This document shows positions 19,468-28,837 of a DNA stretch of 64,000 bases, in pieces. The notes under the pieces were generated by a model. That model was not told the origin of the DNA. It was given only the letters and a program-made list of their open reading frames with translations, and searched no databases. Position 1 is the stretch's first letter; the number at the start of each line of letters is the position of its first letter. A program made the position numbers and the translations under genes. This stretch comes from Noviherbaspirillum cavernae (GTDB lineage Bacteria; Pseudomonadota; Gammaproteobacteria; Burkholderiales; Burkholderiaceae_D), in assembly GCF_003590875.1 (NCBI RefSeq), contig NZ_QYUN01000002.1:2976001-3040000 (forward strand), read 5' to 3'.

Positions 19468-20217
19468 TCAGAAACTCCCGGCGAACTGATAGCGGCTGCC
19501 GGGATGCCACATCGTCACGAAGGAGGCGACCTGCGCCTGCGACAGCGTGCGGCGCTTCAGCACGAGGCACGGCTCCTTCGCGCGGATATGCAGCATTTCC
19601 GCGATCTCGCGCGGCGGGCTGAGTGCCTCGATGCTGTAGTTCACGCCTTGCAGCGGCGCGGCCGCCATCAGGTATTCGTTCGGCGTGATGGCGGAAAAAT
19701 CCTGCTGCATGTATTCCGGCGCGACGTCGGGATTGACCCAGCGGTCTTCAAGCTGGATCGGAATGTCGTTCTCGAAATGCACGATCAACGAGTGGAACAA
19801 CAGCTCGCCGATCTCCACCCCGAAGGTTCCCGCCATGTGCTCGCCCGCTTTGCCGCGCTCGAGCAGGTGCAGCTCGCTGCGATGCCTGTGGCCGCGCGCG
19901 CGCACCTCTTCCGCAATGCTCTTGATCTCCACCAGCGTGGCCTGGTACTTGTGCTGCGCGACGTAGGTGCCGGAGCCCTGAATGCGCGTCAGCAGCTGAT
20001 CGTCTGTCAATTCGCGCACCGCGCGGTTGACGGTCATGCGCGAGACGCCGAACTGCTTCGCCAGAACCTGTTCCGATGGAATCGCGTCGCCTTCCTTCCA
20101 GTATCCCGCGTGAATCTGCCCGAGCAGATAGTCCTTGATCCGCTGAAACACCGGCACGGCACTGTTCTGAGCTTGTTCTTCTGCTTTCAAATTCTTCTCC
20201 AAACCGGAAGCCGCCAT
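19468..20217 (-). CDS. hutC: Histidine-utilisation repressor HutC (GntR/HutC family)
   Basis: The 249-residue protein has an N-terminal GntR winged helix (about 22-90: VFQRIKDYLLGQIHAGYWKE, IPSEQVLAKQFGVSRMTVNR, TRIQGSGTYVA) and a C-terminal UTRA effector domain ending in SQAQVASFVTMWHPGSRYQF. HutC proteins release DNA upon binding urocanate. The gene is divergent from a transport-plus-hut gene string, and a perfect palindrome of the TGTA-type HutC half-site lies in the shared promoter region. Confidence 0.95.
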   Translation of the reverse strand: MAASGLEKNLKAEEQAQNSAVPVFQRIKDYLLGQIHAGYWKEGDAIPSEQVLAKQFGVSRMTVNRAVRELTDDQLLTRIQGSGTYVAQHKYQATLVEIKSIAEEVRARGHRHRSELHLLERGKAGEHMAGTFGVEIGELLFHSLIVHFENDIPIQLEDRWVNPDVAPEYMQQDFSAITPNEYLMAAAPLQGVNYSIEALSPPREIAEMLHIRAKEPCLVLKRRTLSQAQVASFVTMWHPGSRYQFAGSF

Positions 20218-20274
20218 TGTAATTGCCTGCCGTCACACCCCACCTGTCTACGCAAAAAATAAAATTCTTGCGCC

Positions 20275-20290
20275 AGTTGTATATACAACT
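20275..20290. promoter_or_regulatory. Probable HutC operator
   Basis: AGTTGTATATACAACT is a perfect 16-bp palindrome containing the TTGTATATACAA core reported for HutC operators in Pseudomonas. It sits 57 nt upstream of hutC and 125 nt upstream of the divergent transporter gene, so one site could control both directions. Confidence 0.8.
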
Positions 20291-20415
20291 TATCATAAGC
20301 TCGGGCCGATTTGAAGCTGTACCGGTTTCAATAAGTCGCGGATCGCGTTGAAGCAACGAACACGAAAAAGATCCGGCATGCGTTTGTTTTCAAACATTCC
20401 AAAGGAGAGGAATTC

Positions 20416-21570
20416 ATGATTCAGTCCCACCGTAAGCAGTTACTCACTACCGCAGCAATCTGTGCCGCTCTGGCAGCGCCGACCGCCTTCGCGGACATCA
20501 AGATCGGCTTCAACGCCCCACTGACCGGCTTCGCCGCAGCGGACGGCAAATCATCGCTGGAAGGCGCGAAGCTGGCCGTGGCGCAAGCCAATGCCAAGGG
20601 TGGCATCAATGGCGAGAAGATCGAACTGGTTGTCTATGACGATCAGGCGTCGCCGAAGGAAGCCGTACCGGTCGCCACCAAGCTGGTGGAAAAAGACAAG
20701 GTGGTGGGTGCGGTGTCCGGTTCCTACTCCGGCTCGACCCGCGCCGCTGCCGGCATTTTCCAGCAGGCCAAGGTGCCTTACGTCACCGCTTACGCGCTGC
20801 ATCCGGACATCACCTTGACCGGCGACTACATGTTCCGCTCCTCCACCATGGGCGAAGTGCAAGGCCGTGCCGGTGCGCAACTGGTGCAAAACCTGGGCAA
20901 GAAGAAAGCCGCGCTGATCACACTGAAGAACGACTTCGGCCAGGCACTGGCCGCCGGCTTCAAGGAAGGCGCTGGCAAGTTCGGCGTGCAAGTCGTCAGC
21001 GAATACGAATACGGCATTCAAGACCGCCAGTTCGGCGCGCTGGTGTCCAAGGTCAAGTCCGACAATCCTGACGTCATCTACGCCACCGGCTATTACTTCA
21101 ACGCCGGCCCGCTGGTCAGCCAGCTGCGCGCCGCAGGCGTGACAGTGCCGGTGATCGGCCAGGAAGGCTATGACTCCGACAAGTTCATCGAAATCGCCGG
21201 AGCCGCTGCCGAAGGCGTTTATGTGACCACCTCGCTGGATCGCGATTCCGAATCCCCGGTGACCAAGTCCTTCATCGCCGAATTCCGCAAGTCGGCCGGC
21301 TTCAACGCCGACATGGTGGCAGCGTCGGCCTACACCGCGACTTCGGTGCTGATCGAGAGCCTGAAGAAGAGCGGCGGCAAGGGCGGCGAGGCGCTGAAGA
21401 ACGCGCTGGCAGCTGGCACCTTCGAAACGCCGATCGGCAAGCTTGCGTTCAACGACCTGCATGAAGTGAAGAAGGACGTGCAAGTGCAGATCGTGAAGGA
21501 CAAGGCCTTCCGTCGTCACTCGGTGATCACCGGTCCGCTGGTGACGCCGCCGTCGAAGGCTGGGAAGTAA
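20416..21570 (+). CDS. LIV-type ABC transporter substrate-binding protein
   Basis: The 384-residue precursor has a signal peptide (MIQSHRKQLLTTAAICAALA, cleavage after AFA) and a type I periplasmic binding fold like LivJ/LivK (DIKIGFNAPLTGFAAADGKS, then GAVSGSYSGSTRAAAGIFQQ). The serine/glycine/threonine stretch around GSYSGST normally binds the ligand alpha-amino and carboxyl groups. Position directly behind the HutC operator and ahead of hutUHGDI suggests the ligand is histidine or urocanate rather than leucine. AGGAGAGG precedes the start. Confidence 0.92.
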   Translation: MIQSHRKQLLTTAAICAALAAPTAFADIKIGFNAPLTGFAAADGKSSLEGAKLAVAQANAKGGINGEKIELVVYDDQASPKEAVPVATKLVEKDKVVGAVSGSYSGSTRAAAGIFQQAKVPYVTAYALHPDITLTGDYMFRSSTMGEVQGRAGAQLVQNLGKKKAALITLKNDFGQALAAGFKEGAGKFGVQVVSEYEYGIQDRQFGALVSKVKSDNPDVIYATGYYFNAGPLVSQLRAAGVTVPVIGQEGYDSDKFIEIAGAAAEGVYVTTSLDRDSESPVTKSFIAEFRKSAGFNADMVAASAYTATSVLIESLKKSGGKGGEALKNALAAGTFETPIGKLAFNDLHEVKKDVQVQIVKDKAFRRHSVITGPLVTPPSKAGK

Positions 21571-21600
21571 TTCCAGACGCATCAGCGACTGACAGTAACG

Positions 21601-21673
21601 GTAGGGTGGGCACGAAGTGCCCACCTTGGGTCTACCGATGCAAAACTGCGTGGGCACTTCGTGCCCACCCTAC
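21601..21673. repeat. REP-like palindromic pair
   Basis: The unit GTAGGGTGGGCACGAAGTGC (continuing CCAC, 21601-21624) is repeated as an exact reverse complement at 21650-21673, giving 24-bp arms around a 25-nt spacer. Each arm is itself palindromic (GTGGGCAC/GTGCCCAC). It lies between the binding-protein and permease genes, where such elements often stabilise or attenuate polycistronic mRNA. Related units occur at 26763 and 28745. Confidence 0.85.
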
Positions 21674-21749
21674 GAATATTGCAAAGAGGAAGGCGTACCG
21701 CAAATACCGCCTGTCCACTGAAACAACCTAACGCAATCAAGGACTCACC

Positions 21750-22613
21750 ATGCTCTTCCTGGAGCTGATCGCACAGGGTCTCGTACAAGGCAGCATCTAC
21801 GCCCTCGTGGCGCTGGGGCTGACGCTGGTGTACGGCCTGCTGCGCATTCTGCACGTGGCACATGCCGCGTTATTCACACTCGGCGGGTACATCGGCGTGC
21901 TCGTCATGAACTCTTCCGGCAGCATGTCGCTGGCATTCATGGCCGCGATGGTGGCGGCGGGCATCATGGGCATCGCCATGTATCGCCTGTGCTACGCGCC
22001 GATGCTGAAGCAGCCGCCCTTCGTGGCGCTGATTGCATCGATCGGCCTGTACATCGCCTTCGAGGAATTGTTCCGCATCATCTTCGGCGCGTCCGGCCTG
22101 TCCTATCAGGCACCGCCGCTGCAAGAACAAGTCGCTTTGTTCGGCGGACTGCAATTCAAGCAAGCCGAACTGATGGTCATGGCCAGCACCGCCATCATCA
22201 TCGCCGTGCTCGGCTATCTGCAAAACAAGACGCGCGTCGGCGTCGCCTGCCAGGCGACCGTGTCCGATCCGCAGATGGCGCAGTCCTTCGGCATCAGCCT
22301 GAACAAGGTGCGCGACATCAACTTCTTCGTCGGTTCCGCACTGGCCGGTTTCGCCGGCGTGTGGGTCGCGCTGCTGAACAATCTGGTCGAACCGACCATG
22401 GGCAGCGTGCCGTCCTACAAGGGTCTGGCGATCATCGTGCTGGGTGGCATGGGCTCGGTGCGCGGCACCTTGCTGGCGGCGCTGATCCTGGGCGTGGTCG
22501 AATCCTTCGGCACGATCTATCTCGGCAAATTCCTCGACCGTAACGCGATTGCCTTCGCGTTCCTGATCATTGTGCTGATGTTGCGTCCGCAGGGACTGTT
22601 TGCGCGGAGATAA
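21750..22613 (+). CDS. LIV-type ABC transporter permease (LivH-like)
   Basis: This 287-residue inner-membrane protein has about eight hydrophobic segments. LVQGSIYALVALGLTLVYGL at the N-terminus and KGLAIIVLGGMGSVRGTLLA near the C-terminus are LivH signatures. It pairs with the LivM-like permease 8 nt downstream to form the translocation channel. Confidence 0.93.
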   Translation: MLFLELIAQGLVQGSIYALVALGLTLVYGLLRILHVAHAALFTLGGYIGVLVMNSSGSMSLAFMAAMVAAGIMGIAMYRLCYAPMLKQPPFVALIASIGLYIAFEELFRIIFGASGLSYQAPPLQEQVALFGGLQFKQAELMVMASTAIIIAVLGYLQNKTRVGVACQATVSDPQMAQSFGISLNKVRDINFFVGSALAGFAGVWVALLNNLVEPTMGSVPSYKGLAIIVLGGMGSVRGTLLAALILGVVESFGTIYLGKFLDRNAIAFAFLIIVLMLRPQGLFARR

Positions 22614-22621
22614 GAAGAATC

Positions 22622-23467
22622 ATGGATTACGAAATTTCCCTACTGACCTCGATGGGCATCAGCGTGCTGTTCGCCCTGTCGTTAAACCTGATCACCGGTT
22701 TCTGCGGCCAGATCAGCCTCGGCCACGCGGCCTTCCTCGGCATCGGCGCCTATCTGTCGGCGATGCTGTGCAAGACCGGCCTGCCTTTCTTCGCGACGCT
22801 GCCGCTGGCAATGCTGCTGGCCGGCTTCATCGGCGTCATCGTCGGTCTGGCCAGCCTGCGGGTGCGGGCCGACTTCCTCGCCATCACGACGATGGGCGTG
22901 GGCTTCCTGTTCGTCGGCATCGTGCGCCAGCAGGACTGGCTCGGTGGCGAACTGGGCGTGTCGGGCATTCCCGATTCCGGCCTGTCGAAGATCGGCTTCA
23001 TGACGCTGACGCTGGTGCTGTGCGCGGCGACGGCGGCGCTCTGCATCTACATCAAGAAGTCGTGGATGGGCCGCGTGTTCAACGGCGTGGCGGAAGATGA
23101 AGACACCATGCGCGTGCTCGGCATCGACGTGCCGCGTTACAAGCTCGCCGCGTTCGCCATCGGCACCGCGCTGGCAGGCCTGGCTGGTGCGCTCTATGCG
23201 CAGAACCTGAAGTTCATCGGCCCCGACAGCTTCGGCTTCGTCGAATCGATCACCGTGCTGTCGATGGTCGTCGTCGGCGGCATCGGCTCCGTACCTGGCG
23301 TGGTGTTCGGCGCAGCGGTGTTGTCCGCCCTGCCGGCCTGGTTCCAGTTCATCGGCGACTACAAGCTGCTGGTGTACGGCGGCCTGCTGTTCCTGATGAT
23401 GCGCTTCTCGCCCAGCGGCGTGGCCGGCATGGTGTCCCGCGTCTTCAACAAGGGAGGTCGCGCATGA
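22622..23467 (+). CDS. LIV-type ABC transporter permease (LivM-like)
   Basis: The 281-residue protein has LivM motifs: ALSLNLITGFCGQISLGHAA near the N-terminus and LSMVVVGGIGSVPGVVFGAA near the C-terminus. The multi-pass hydrophobic profile indicates the second membrane half of the transporter. Its stop overlaps the ATPase gene by 4 nt (ATGA). Confidence 0.93.
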   Translation: MDYEISLLTSMGISVLFALSLNLITGFCGQISLGHAAFLGIGAYLSAMLCKTGLPFFATLPLAMLLAGFIGVIVGLASLRVRADFLAITTMGVGFLFVGIVRQQDWLGGELGVSGIPDSGLSKIGFMTLTLVLCAATAALCIYIKKSWMGRVFNGVAEDEDTMRVLGIDVPRYKLAAFAIGTALAGLAGALYAQNLKFIGPDSFGFVESITVLSMVVVGGIGSVPGVVFGAAVLSALPAWFQFIGDYKLLVYGGLLFLMMRFSPSGVAGMVSRVFNKGGRA

Positions 23468-24279
23468 CGTCTGCAAACAAGACTCCCCTGCTGTCGGCCA
23501 ACGGCGTCACGGTGCGCTTCGGTGGCCTGACCGCCATCGACAACGTATCGTTCGACGTCTACCCCGGCGAACTGCTGGGCCTGATCGGCCCGAACGGCGC
23601 AGGCAAGACCACCATGCTGCGCGCCATCACCGGCGTCGTGCGTGCCACCGAAGGCAATGTCACGCTGGAAGGCGAATCGCTGAACGGCTTGCCGATTCAC
23701 AAGCGCATCCAGAAAGGCTTGTCGCTGTCGCAGCAATTGGTCAAACCGTTCCGTGAAATCTCGGTGCTGGACAACGTCGCACTGGCTGCCGGCGTGGCGC
23801 GCACGCACTCGCCGCTCAAGTCCTTGATGCATGTCTCGCAAAAGGAAGAAGAAGCCATCGGCCGCCAGATGCTGGAGCGTGTCGGCATCGCTGCACACGC
23901 CGACCAGAAGCCCGGCATCCAGCCGCTCGGCATCTTGAAGCGACTGGAAATGGCGCGTGCACTGGCGTTGAAGCCCAAGCTGTTTCTGCTGGACGAACCG
24001 CTGGCCGGGCTCAATTCCAAGGAAGCGAACGCGCTTGCCACCACCATCGCCGAGATCAACCGTCAGGGCGTGACGATCATCCTGATCGAGCACAACCTCG
24101 GTGAAGTGATGCGCATCTGCCAGCGCCTCGTGGTGCTGGACAACGGCCGCAAGATCGCCAGCGGCGAACCGCGCGCGGTGATGAACGATCCCGCCGTGCG
24201 CGCTGCCTATCTCGGCGGCGACACGATCGCGGAAGCAGGCGTGAAGGAAACAGCACACGCAGGAGACGCTCATGCTTGA
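23464..24279 (+). CDS. LIV-type ABC transporter ATPase (LivG-like)
   Basis: The 271-residue ATPase has Walker A GPNGAGKTT, Walker B LFLLDEPLAGLN and switch histidine LIEHN. The signature segment reads QPLGILKRLEMARAL, lacking the canonical LSGGQ; LivG proteins are already relaxed here (often SYGxQRR), but this form is more divergent than usual. It overlaps the permease gene upstream and the second ATPase gene downstream by 8 nt, so all transporter genes are translationally linked. Confidence 0.92.
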   Translation: MTSANKTPLLSANGVTVRFGGLTAIDNVSFDVYPGELLGLIGPNGAGKTTMLRAITGVVRATEGNVTLEGESLNGLPIHKRIQKGLSLSQQLVKPFREISVLDNVALAAGVARTHSPLKSLMHVSQKEEEAIGRQMLERVGIAAHADQKPGIQPLGILKRLEMARALALKPKLFLLDEPLAGLNSKEANALATTIAEINRQGVTIILIEHNLGEVMRICQRLVVLDNGRKIASGEPRAVMNDPAVRAAYLGGDTIAEAGVKETAHAGDAHA

Positions 24280-24976
24280 AATCAAAAACATGTCATGCGG
24301 CTACGGCGCATTCGAAGCGGTCGGCGACCTGTCGCTGACCCTGAAGCCGGGCAGCATCACCGGCCTGCTCGGCGCAAACGGCGCAGGAAAATCCTCCACA
24401 CTGATGTGCGTCGCGGGCCACGTCGCGATGAAAAGCGGCGACATGCTGTTCGAAGGCGAAAGCATCAGCAAGCTCTCGCCCGAGCAGCGCGTCAAGCGCG
24501 GCATCGCCATCTCGCCCGAAGGCCGTCGCCTGTTCAAGGACTTGACCGTGGAAGACAACCTGCGCGTCGGCGGCCTGATCCAGCCGGCCTCGCATTTCGC
24601 GAAGGACCGCGATTACGTGCTGAGCATGTTCCCGCGCCTTGGCGAACGCCTGACCTCGCTGGCGGGCAACCTGTCCGGCGGCGAACAGCAGATGCTCGCC
24701 ATCGGCCGTGCGCTGATGACGCGACCCAAGCTGATCATGATCGATGAACTGTCGCTGGGCCTGATGCCCAAGGTCATCGACCTCTGCTATCGCGCCCTGA
24801 AGCAATTGCAGCAGGACGGCATGACGATTCTGCTGGTGGAACAAAACACCGACCGCGTGCTGTCGGTGGCCGACGATGTCTGCGTGCTCGAATCGGGCCG
24901 CACCGTCTGGCAAGGCAAGGCTGACGACGCGCGCAACGACCCAACTTTAGCTGCGGCCTATCTGGGTTTGCATTGA
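24272..24976 (+). CDS. LIV-type ABC transporter ATPase (LivF-like)
   Basis: The 234-residue ATPase shows Walker [10 protein letters not shown], canonical signature [16 protein letters not shown], Walker [14 protein letters not shown] and switch [18 protein letters not shown] sequence ([20 protein letters not shown]) is typical of LivF. It forms the heterodimeric motor with the LivG-like protein. The next gene, hutU, starts 40 nt later, consistent with one transcript. Confidence 0.93.
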   Translation: MLEIKNMSCGYGAFEAVGDLSLTLKPGSITGLLGANGAGKSSTLMCVAGHVAMKSGDMLFEGESISKLSPEQRVKRGIAISPEGRRLFKDLTVEDNLRVGGLIQPASHFAKDRDYVLSMFPRLGERLTSLAGNLSGGEQQMLAIGRALMTRPKLIMIDELSLGLMPKVIDLCYRALKQLQQDGMTILLVEQNTDRVLSVADDVCVLESGRTVWQGKADDARNDPTLAAAYLGLH

Positions 24977-25016
24977 TACCTGTATCGACACACTCAACGA
25001 GTTTGAAGGACACACC

Positions 25017-26735
25017 ATGACTACCATCACCGAGAACACCACCCTGACCAACGACCCGCGCTGGGACGCATCCCGCGAGATCCGCGCGCCGCGCGGCAGC
25101 GAGAAGGTCTGCAAGAGCTGGCAGACCGAAGCGGCCTACCGCATGCTGCAAAACAACCTCGACCCCGAAGTGGCCGAGAACCCGAAGCACCTCGTGGTGT
25201 ACGGCGGCATCGGCCGCGCCGCCCGCAACTGGGAATGCTACGACAAGATCCTCGACGTCCTGAAGAACCTGAACGACGACGAATCGCTCTTGGTGCAATC
25301 CGGCAAGCCGGTCGGCGTGTTCCAGACCCATGCCGACGCCCCGCGCGTCTTGCTCGCCAACTCCAACCTCGTGCCGAAATGGGGCAACTGGGAGCACTTC
25401 AACGAACTCGACCGCAAGGGCCTGTTCATGTACGGCCAGATGACCGCCGGCTCCTGGATCTACATCGGCAGCCAGGGCATCGTGCAAGGCACCTATGAAA
25501 CCTTCGGCGAAGCCGGCCGCCAGCACTTCGGCGGCAGCCTCGCCGGGCGCTGGATCCTGACCGCGGGTCTGGGCGGCATGGGCGGCGCGCAACCCTTGGC
25601 CGCCACCCTGGCCGGCGCCGTCTCGCTCAACATCGAATGCCAGCAAAGCAGCATCGACTTCCGCCTGCGCACCCGCTATCTCGACAAGCAGGCGAAGGAC
25701 ATCGACGACGCCATCGCCCTGATCAAATACCACACCGAACGCAAGGAAGCCGTCTCCATCGGCCTGCTCGGCAACGCCGCCGAAATCCTGCCGGAACTGG
25801 TCAAGCGCGCCAAGGCCGGCGGCATCAAGCCCGACCTCGTCACCGACCAGACCTCGGCGCACGACCTGATCAACGGCTACCTGCCGGCCGGCTGGACTGT
25901 CGCGCAATGGAAAGCCGCGCAACAGGACCAGAGCCAGCACGCCAAATTGAGCGATGCCGCCGCCAAGTCCTGCGCGATCCACGTGCAAGCCATGCTCGAC
26001 TTCCAGGCGCTCGGCAGCTACGTGGTCGACTACGGCAACAACATCCGCCAGGTCGCGCTGGATCAGGGCATCAAGAATGCGTTCGACTTCCCCGGTTTCG
26101 TGCCGGCCTACATCCGTCCGCTGTTCTGCGAAGGCAAGGGCCCGTTCCGCTGGGTGGCGCTGTCCGGCGACCCGGAAGACATCTACAAGACCGATGCCAA
26201 GATCAAGGAACTGTTCCCCGACAACAAGCACGTGCACAACTGGCTCGACATGGCGCGCGACCGCATCGCCTTCCAGGGCTTGCCGGCACGCATCTGCTGG
26301 CTCGGCCTGGGCGAACGCCACATCGCCGGTCTCGCCTTCAATGAAATGGTCAAGAACGGCGAACTGAAAGCCCCGATCGTGATCGGCCGCGACCACCTCG
26401 ACACCGGCTCGGTCGCCAGCCCGAACCGCGAAACCGAAAGCATGAAGGACGGCACCGACGCCGTGTCCGACTGGCCGCTCTTGAACGCGCTCCTGAACAC
26501 CGCCGGCGGCGCCACCTGGGTCAGCCTGCACCATGGCGGCGGCGTCGGCATGGGCTACTCGCAGCACTCCGGCGTGGTGATCGTGGCCGACGGCACCGAG
26601 GCGGCAGCCAAGCGGCTGGGCCGGGTGCTGGTCAACGACTGCGGCTCCGGCGTGATGCGTCACGCGGATGCCGGCTACGAGACGGCGATTGCGTGTGCCA
26701 AGCGCAATGGCTTGAACCTGCCGATGATCAAGTAA
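25017..26735 (+). CDS. hutU: Urocanate hydratase
   Basis: The 572-residue protein has the family length (about 555-570). Urocanase hallmarks include [38 protein letters not shown] and [18 protein letters not shown], which build the tight NAD+-binding site, and [16 protein letters not shown] near the C-terminus. It converts urocanate to imidazolonepropionate in the cytoplasm. Placement first among the catabolic genes, straight after the transporter, hints that urocanate uptake may matter. Confidence 0.97.
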   Translation: MTTITENTTLTNDPRWDASREIRAPRGSEKVCKSWQTEAAYRMLQNNLDPEVAENPKHLVVYGGIGRAARNWECYDKILDVLKNLNDDESLLVQSGKPVGVFQTHADAPRVLLANSNLVPKWGNWEHFNELDRKGLFMYGQMTAGSWIYIGSQGIVQGTYETFGEAGRQHFGGSLAGRWILTAGLGGMGGAQPLAATLAGAVSLNIECQQSSIDFRLRTRYLDKQAKDIDDAIALIKYHTERKEAVSIGLLGNAAEILPELVKRAKAGGIKPDLVTDQTSAHDLINGYLPAGWTVAQWKAAQQDQSQHAKLSDAAAKSCAIHVQAMLDFQALGSYVVDYGNNIRQVALDQGIKNAFDFPGFVPAYIRPLFCEGKGPFRWVALSGDPEDIYKTDAKIKELFPDNKHVHNWLDMARDRIAFQGLPARICWLGLGERHIAGLAFNEMVKNGELKAPIVIGRDHLDTGSVASPNRETESMKDGTDAVSDWPLLNALLNTAGGATWVSLHHGGGVGMGYSQHSGVVIVADGTEAAAKRLGRVLVNDCGSGVMRHADAGYETAIACAKRNGLNLPMIK

Positions 26736-26762
26736 AGCAGCGCAAGAAGAGCAGGAAACAGC

Positions 26763-26786
26763 GTGGGCACGGTGTGCCCACCCTAC
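26763..26786. repeat. Single REP-like unit after hutU
   Basis: GTGGGCAC-GGT-GTGCCCACCCTAC is the same 24-bp unit as the right arm at 21650-21673, differing only in its central triplet (GGT instead of TTC). It begins 28 nt after the hutU stop. Arms are preserved while the loop varies, implying selection on the hairpin. Confidence 0.8.
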
Positions 26787-27198
26787 CCATGGCAAGACCA
26801 CGCACGGTCGCGCCGGAGGGTTTTGCAGTTCCGCTGTGACGCTGCCGCGAAAGCGATGTGTCAAACGGATAAAGAAGCGAAACCTGTCTGAGTCCTCGCG
26901 CAGCGAGGGCGAGTTCGTTTCGCTTCCCGCTTGCTGCATTGTTTTCGCGGGAACCCGAAGGGCAGCGGCTGTGCGGTCGCCTTTCTTTGCTTACTTTCTT
27001 TGGCGAAGCAAAGAAAGTGAGTGGCCGCCGGGCCACCCCCGGCCTGTCCCCACGAAGTAACAACGGCAGTAACGAAGGAAAGATCCCGGATCCCGGCGTT
27101 CGCTGGAATGACGGAGATATGCGACAGTTCTCTCTTCGTAGCATATATTCATAGCAAGACGAGCAAAGACCGAACCACCTTATAAAAGGGTATCGACC
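26787..27198. other. Intergenic region with dispersed-repeat hairpin
   Basis: No gene is supported between hutU and hutH. ACTTTCTTTG (26993-27002) pairs exactly with CAAAGAAAGT (27009-27018) over six bases, extended by further pairs, followed by a GC-rich segment (GGCCGCCGGGCCACC). This looks like a dispersed intergenic repeat of the type common in Burkholderiales. A separate promoter for hutH could lie near 27120-27160 but no clear -35/-10 pair was found. Confidence 0.55.
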
Positions 27199-28740
27199 AT
27201 GCAAAACAGTCTGACTCTCCACCCCGGCAACCTCACCCTAAGCAAGCTCCGCCAAATCTGGCGCGACGCCCCCAGGCTGACGCTGGACCAATCCGCCTAC
27301 GCAGGCATCAACGCCTCCGCTGCAACCGTCCAGAAAATCGTCGACCGCGGCGCGCCCGCCTACGGCATCAACACCGGCTTCGGCAAACTCGCCAAGACCC
27401 ACATCCCCGACGACCAGCTTGAACAGCTGCAACGCAACCTGATCCTGTCGCACTCGGTCGGCAGTGGCGAGTTGATCGACGACGCCATCGTGCACCTGAT
27501 CCTCGCGATGAAAATCGGCAGCCTCGCACGCGGCTACTCCGGCATCCGCGCCACCGTGATCGACACCATGATCGCGATGCACAACGCCGGCATCATGCCC
27601 TGCATTCCGTGCAAGGGTTCGGTCGGCGCCTCGGGCGATCTCGCGCCGCTGTCGCACATGACGCTGGCGTTGTTGGGCGAAGGCAATGTCCGTGTCGCAG
27701 GAAAGATATTGCCGGCGCAGATAGCATTGAAAGAAGCAGGTATTGCACCGGTCGTGCTGGCCGCGAAGGAAGGCCTCGCATTGATCAACGGCACGCAAGT
27801 ATCGACCGCCCTCGCGCTGCACGGCCTCTTCCTTGCCGAACGCATGCTGGAAGCCGCAACCGTCACCGGCGCGCTGTCGGTCGATGCCGCCAAGGGCAGC
27901 GATGCCCCCTTCGATCCGCGCGTGCATGCGGTGCGTGGCCAGCCGGGCCAGATTGCGCTGGCGGAAATCTATCGCCAGCTGCTCGCAGGCAGCGAAATCC
28001 GCCGCTCGCATCTCGACAACGACGAGCGCGTGCAAGACCCCTACAGCCTGCGCTGCCAGCCGCAAGTCATGGGTGCCTGCCTCGACCTGATCGGCAATGC
28101 CGCGCGCACGCTGTTGATCGAAGCCAATGCCGTCACCGACAATCCGCTGGTCTACGCGAAGGAAGGCGACGTGATTTCCGGCGGCAACTTCCACGCCGAG
28201 CCGGTCGCCTTCGCCGCCGATACGCTGGCGCTCGCGATTGCCGAAATCGGCGCGCTCTCGGAACGCCGCATCGCGCTGCTGATCGACGCCACGCTCTCGG
28301 GCCTGCCGCCCTTCCTTGTGCAGTCGTCGGGCCTGAACTCCGGCTTCATGATCGCGCACGTCACGGCAGCGGCACTGGCCTCCGAGAACAAGTCGCTCGC
28401 ACATCCCGCCAGCGTGGACAGCCTGCCGACTTCCGCCAATCAGGAAGACCATGTGAGCATGGCGACCTTCGCCGGACGCCGCCTGCACGACATGGCGCAC
28501 AACACCGCGACCATCATCGGCATCGAAGCGCTAGCTGCCGCGCAAGGCATCGATTTTCACAAGCCGCTGGCAACGTCGCCGAAGCTGGCGGCGATGCACG
28601 AAGGCTTGCGCAGGCAGGTCGCGTTCTACGACAAGGACCGCTTGTTCGCGCCGGATATCGAGGCGGCGAAACAGATGGTGCTGCAGGGCGACCTGAGCGC
28701 GACCTGCCGTGAATTGTTTGGCGATTTGTACGTCGCGTAA
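27199..28740 (+). CDS. hutH: Histidine ammonia-lyase
   Basis: The 513-residue enzyme deaminates histidine to urocanate. The MIO prosthetic-group tripeptide A144-S145-G146 lies in [15 protein letters not shown], and the proton-abstracting tyrosine region is in [14 protein letters not shown] (about residue 55). [17 protein letters not shown] and [15 protein letters not shown] are further family signatures. It is separated from hutU by 463 bp of repeats, so it may have partly independent expression. Confidence 0.97.
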   Translation: MQNSLTLHPGNLTLSKLRQIWRDAPRLTLDQSAYAGINASAATVQKIVDRGAPAYGINTGFGKLAKTHIPDDQLEQLQRNLILSHSVGSGELIDDAIVHLILAMKIGSLARGYSGIRATVIDTMIAMHNAGIMPCIPCKGSVGASGDLAPLSHMTLALLGEGNVRVAGKILPAQIALKEAGIAPVVLAAKEGLALINGTQVSTALALHGLFLAERMLEAATVTGALSVDAAKGSDAPFDPRVHAVRGQPGQIALAEIYRQLLAGSEIRRSHLDNDERVQDPYSLRCQPQVMGACLDLIGNAARTLLIEANAVTDNPLVYAKEGDVISGGNFHAEPVAFAADTLALAIAEIGALSERRIALLIDATLSGLPPFLVQSSGLNSGFMIAHVTAAALASENKSLAHPASVDSLPTSANQEDHVSMATFAGRRLHDMAHNTATIIGIEALAAAQGIDFHKPLATSPKLAAMHEGLRRQVAFYDKDRLFAPDIEAAKQMVLQGDLSATCRELFGDLYVA

Positions 28741-28744
28741 AAAC

Positions 28745-28798
28745 GTAGGGCGGGTCCCACCCGCCATCATGCACAGCGGCGGGTGAGACCCGCCCTGC
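28745..28798. repeat. REP-like inverted repeat between hutH and hutG
   Basis: GTAGGGCGGGTCCCACCCGCC (28745-28765; shown in its full 21-base extent only by position) pairs with the segment at 28778-28798 with a few mismatches. It starts 4 nt after hutH stops. The GTAGGGYGGG start matches the units at 21601 and 26763, so the same family recurs three times in this regulon. Confidence 0.7.
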
Positions 28799-28837
28799 AA
28801 CCGACACCGAGCAAAAGCAGAAAACGAGGACCACACC

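Noticed and set aside
21601..21673. Possible CRISPR array or attachment site from repeated GTGGGCAC units
   Set aside because: There are only two inverted units with one spacer, no direct-repeat periodicity and no cas or integrase genes. A REP-like pair explains it. No CRISPR array, insertion sequence, integrase or phage gene was seen elsewhere in the window.
26836..27154. Small overlapping plus-strand frames in the hutU-hutH gap
   Set aside because: They translate the dispersed repeat hairpin and have no ribosome site; repeat-derived frames of this kind are common false genes.
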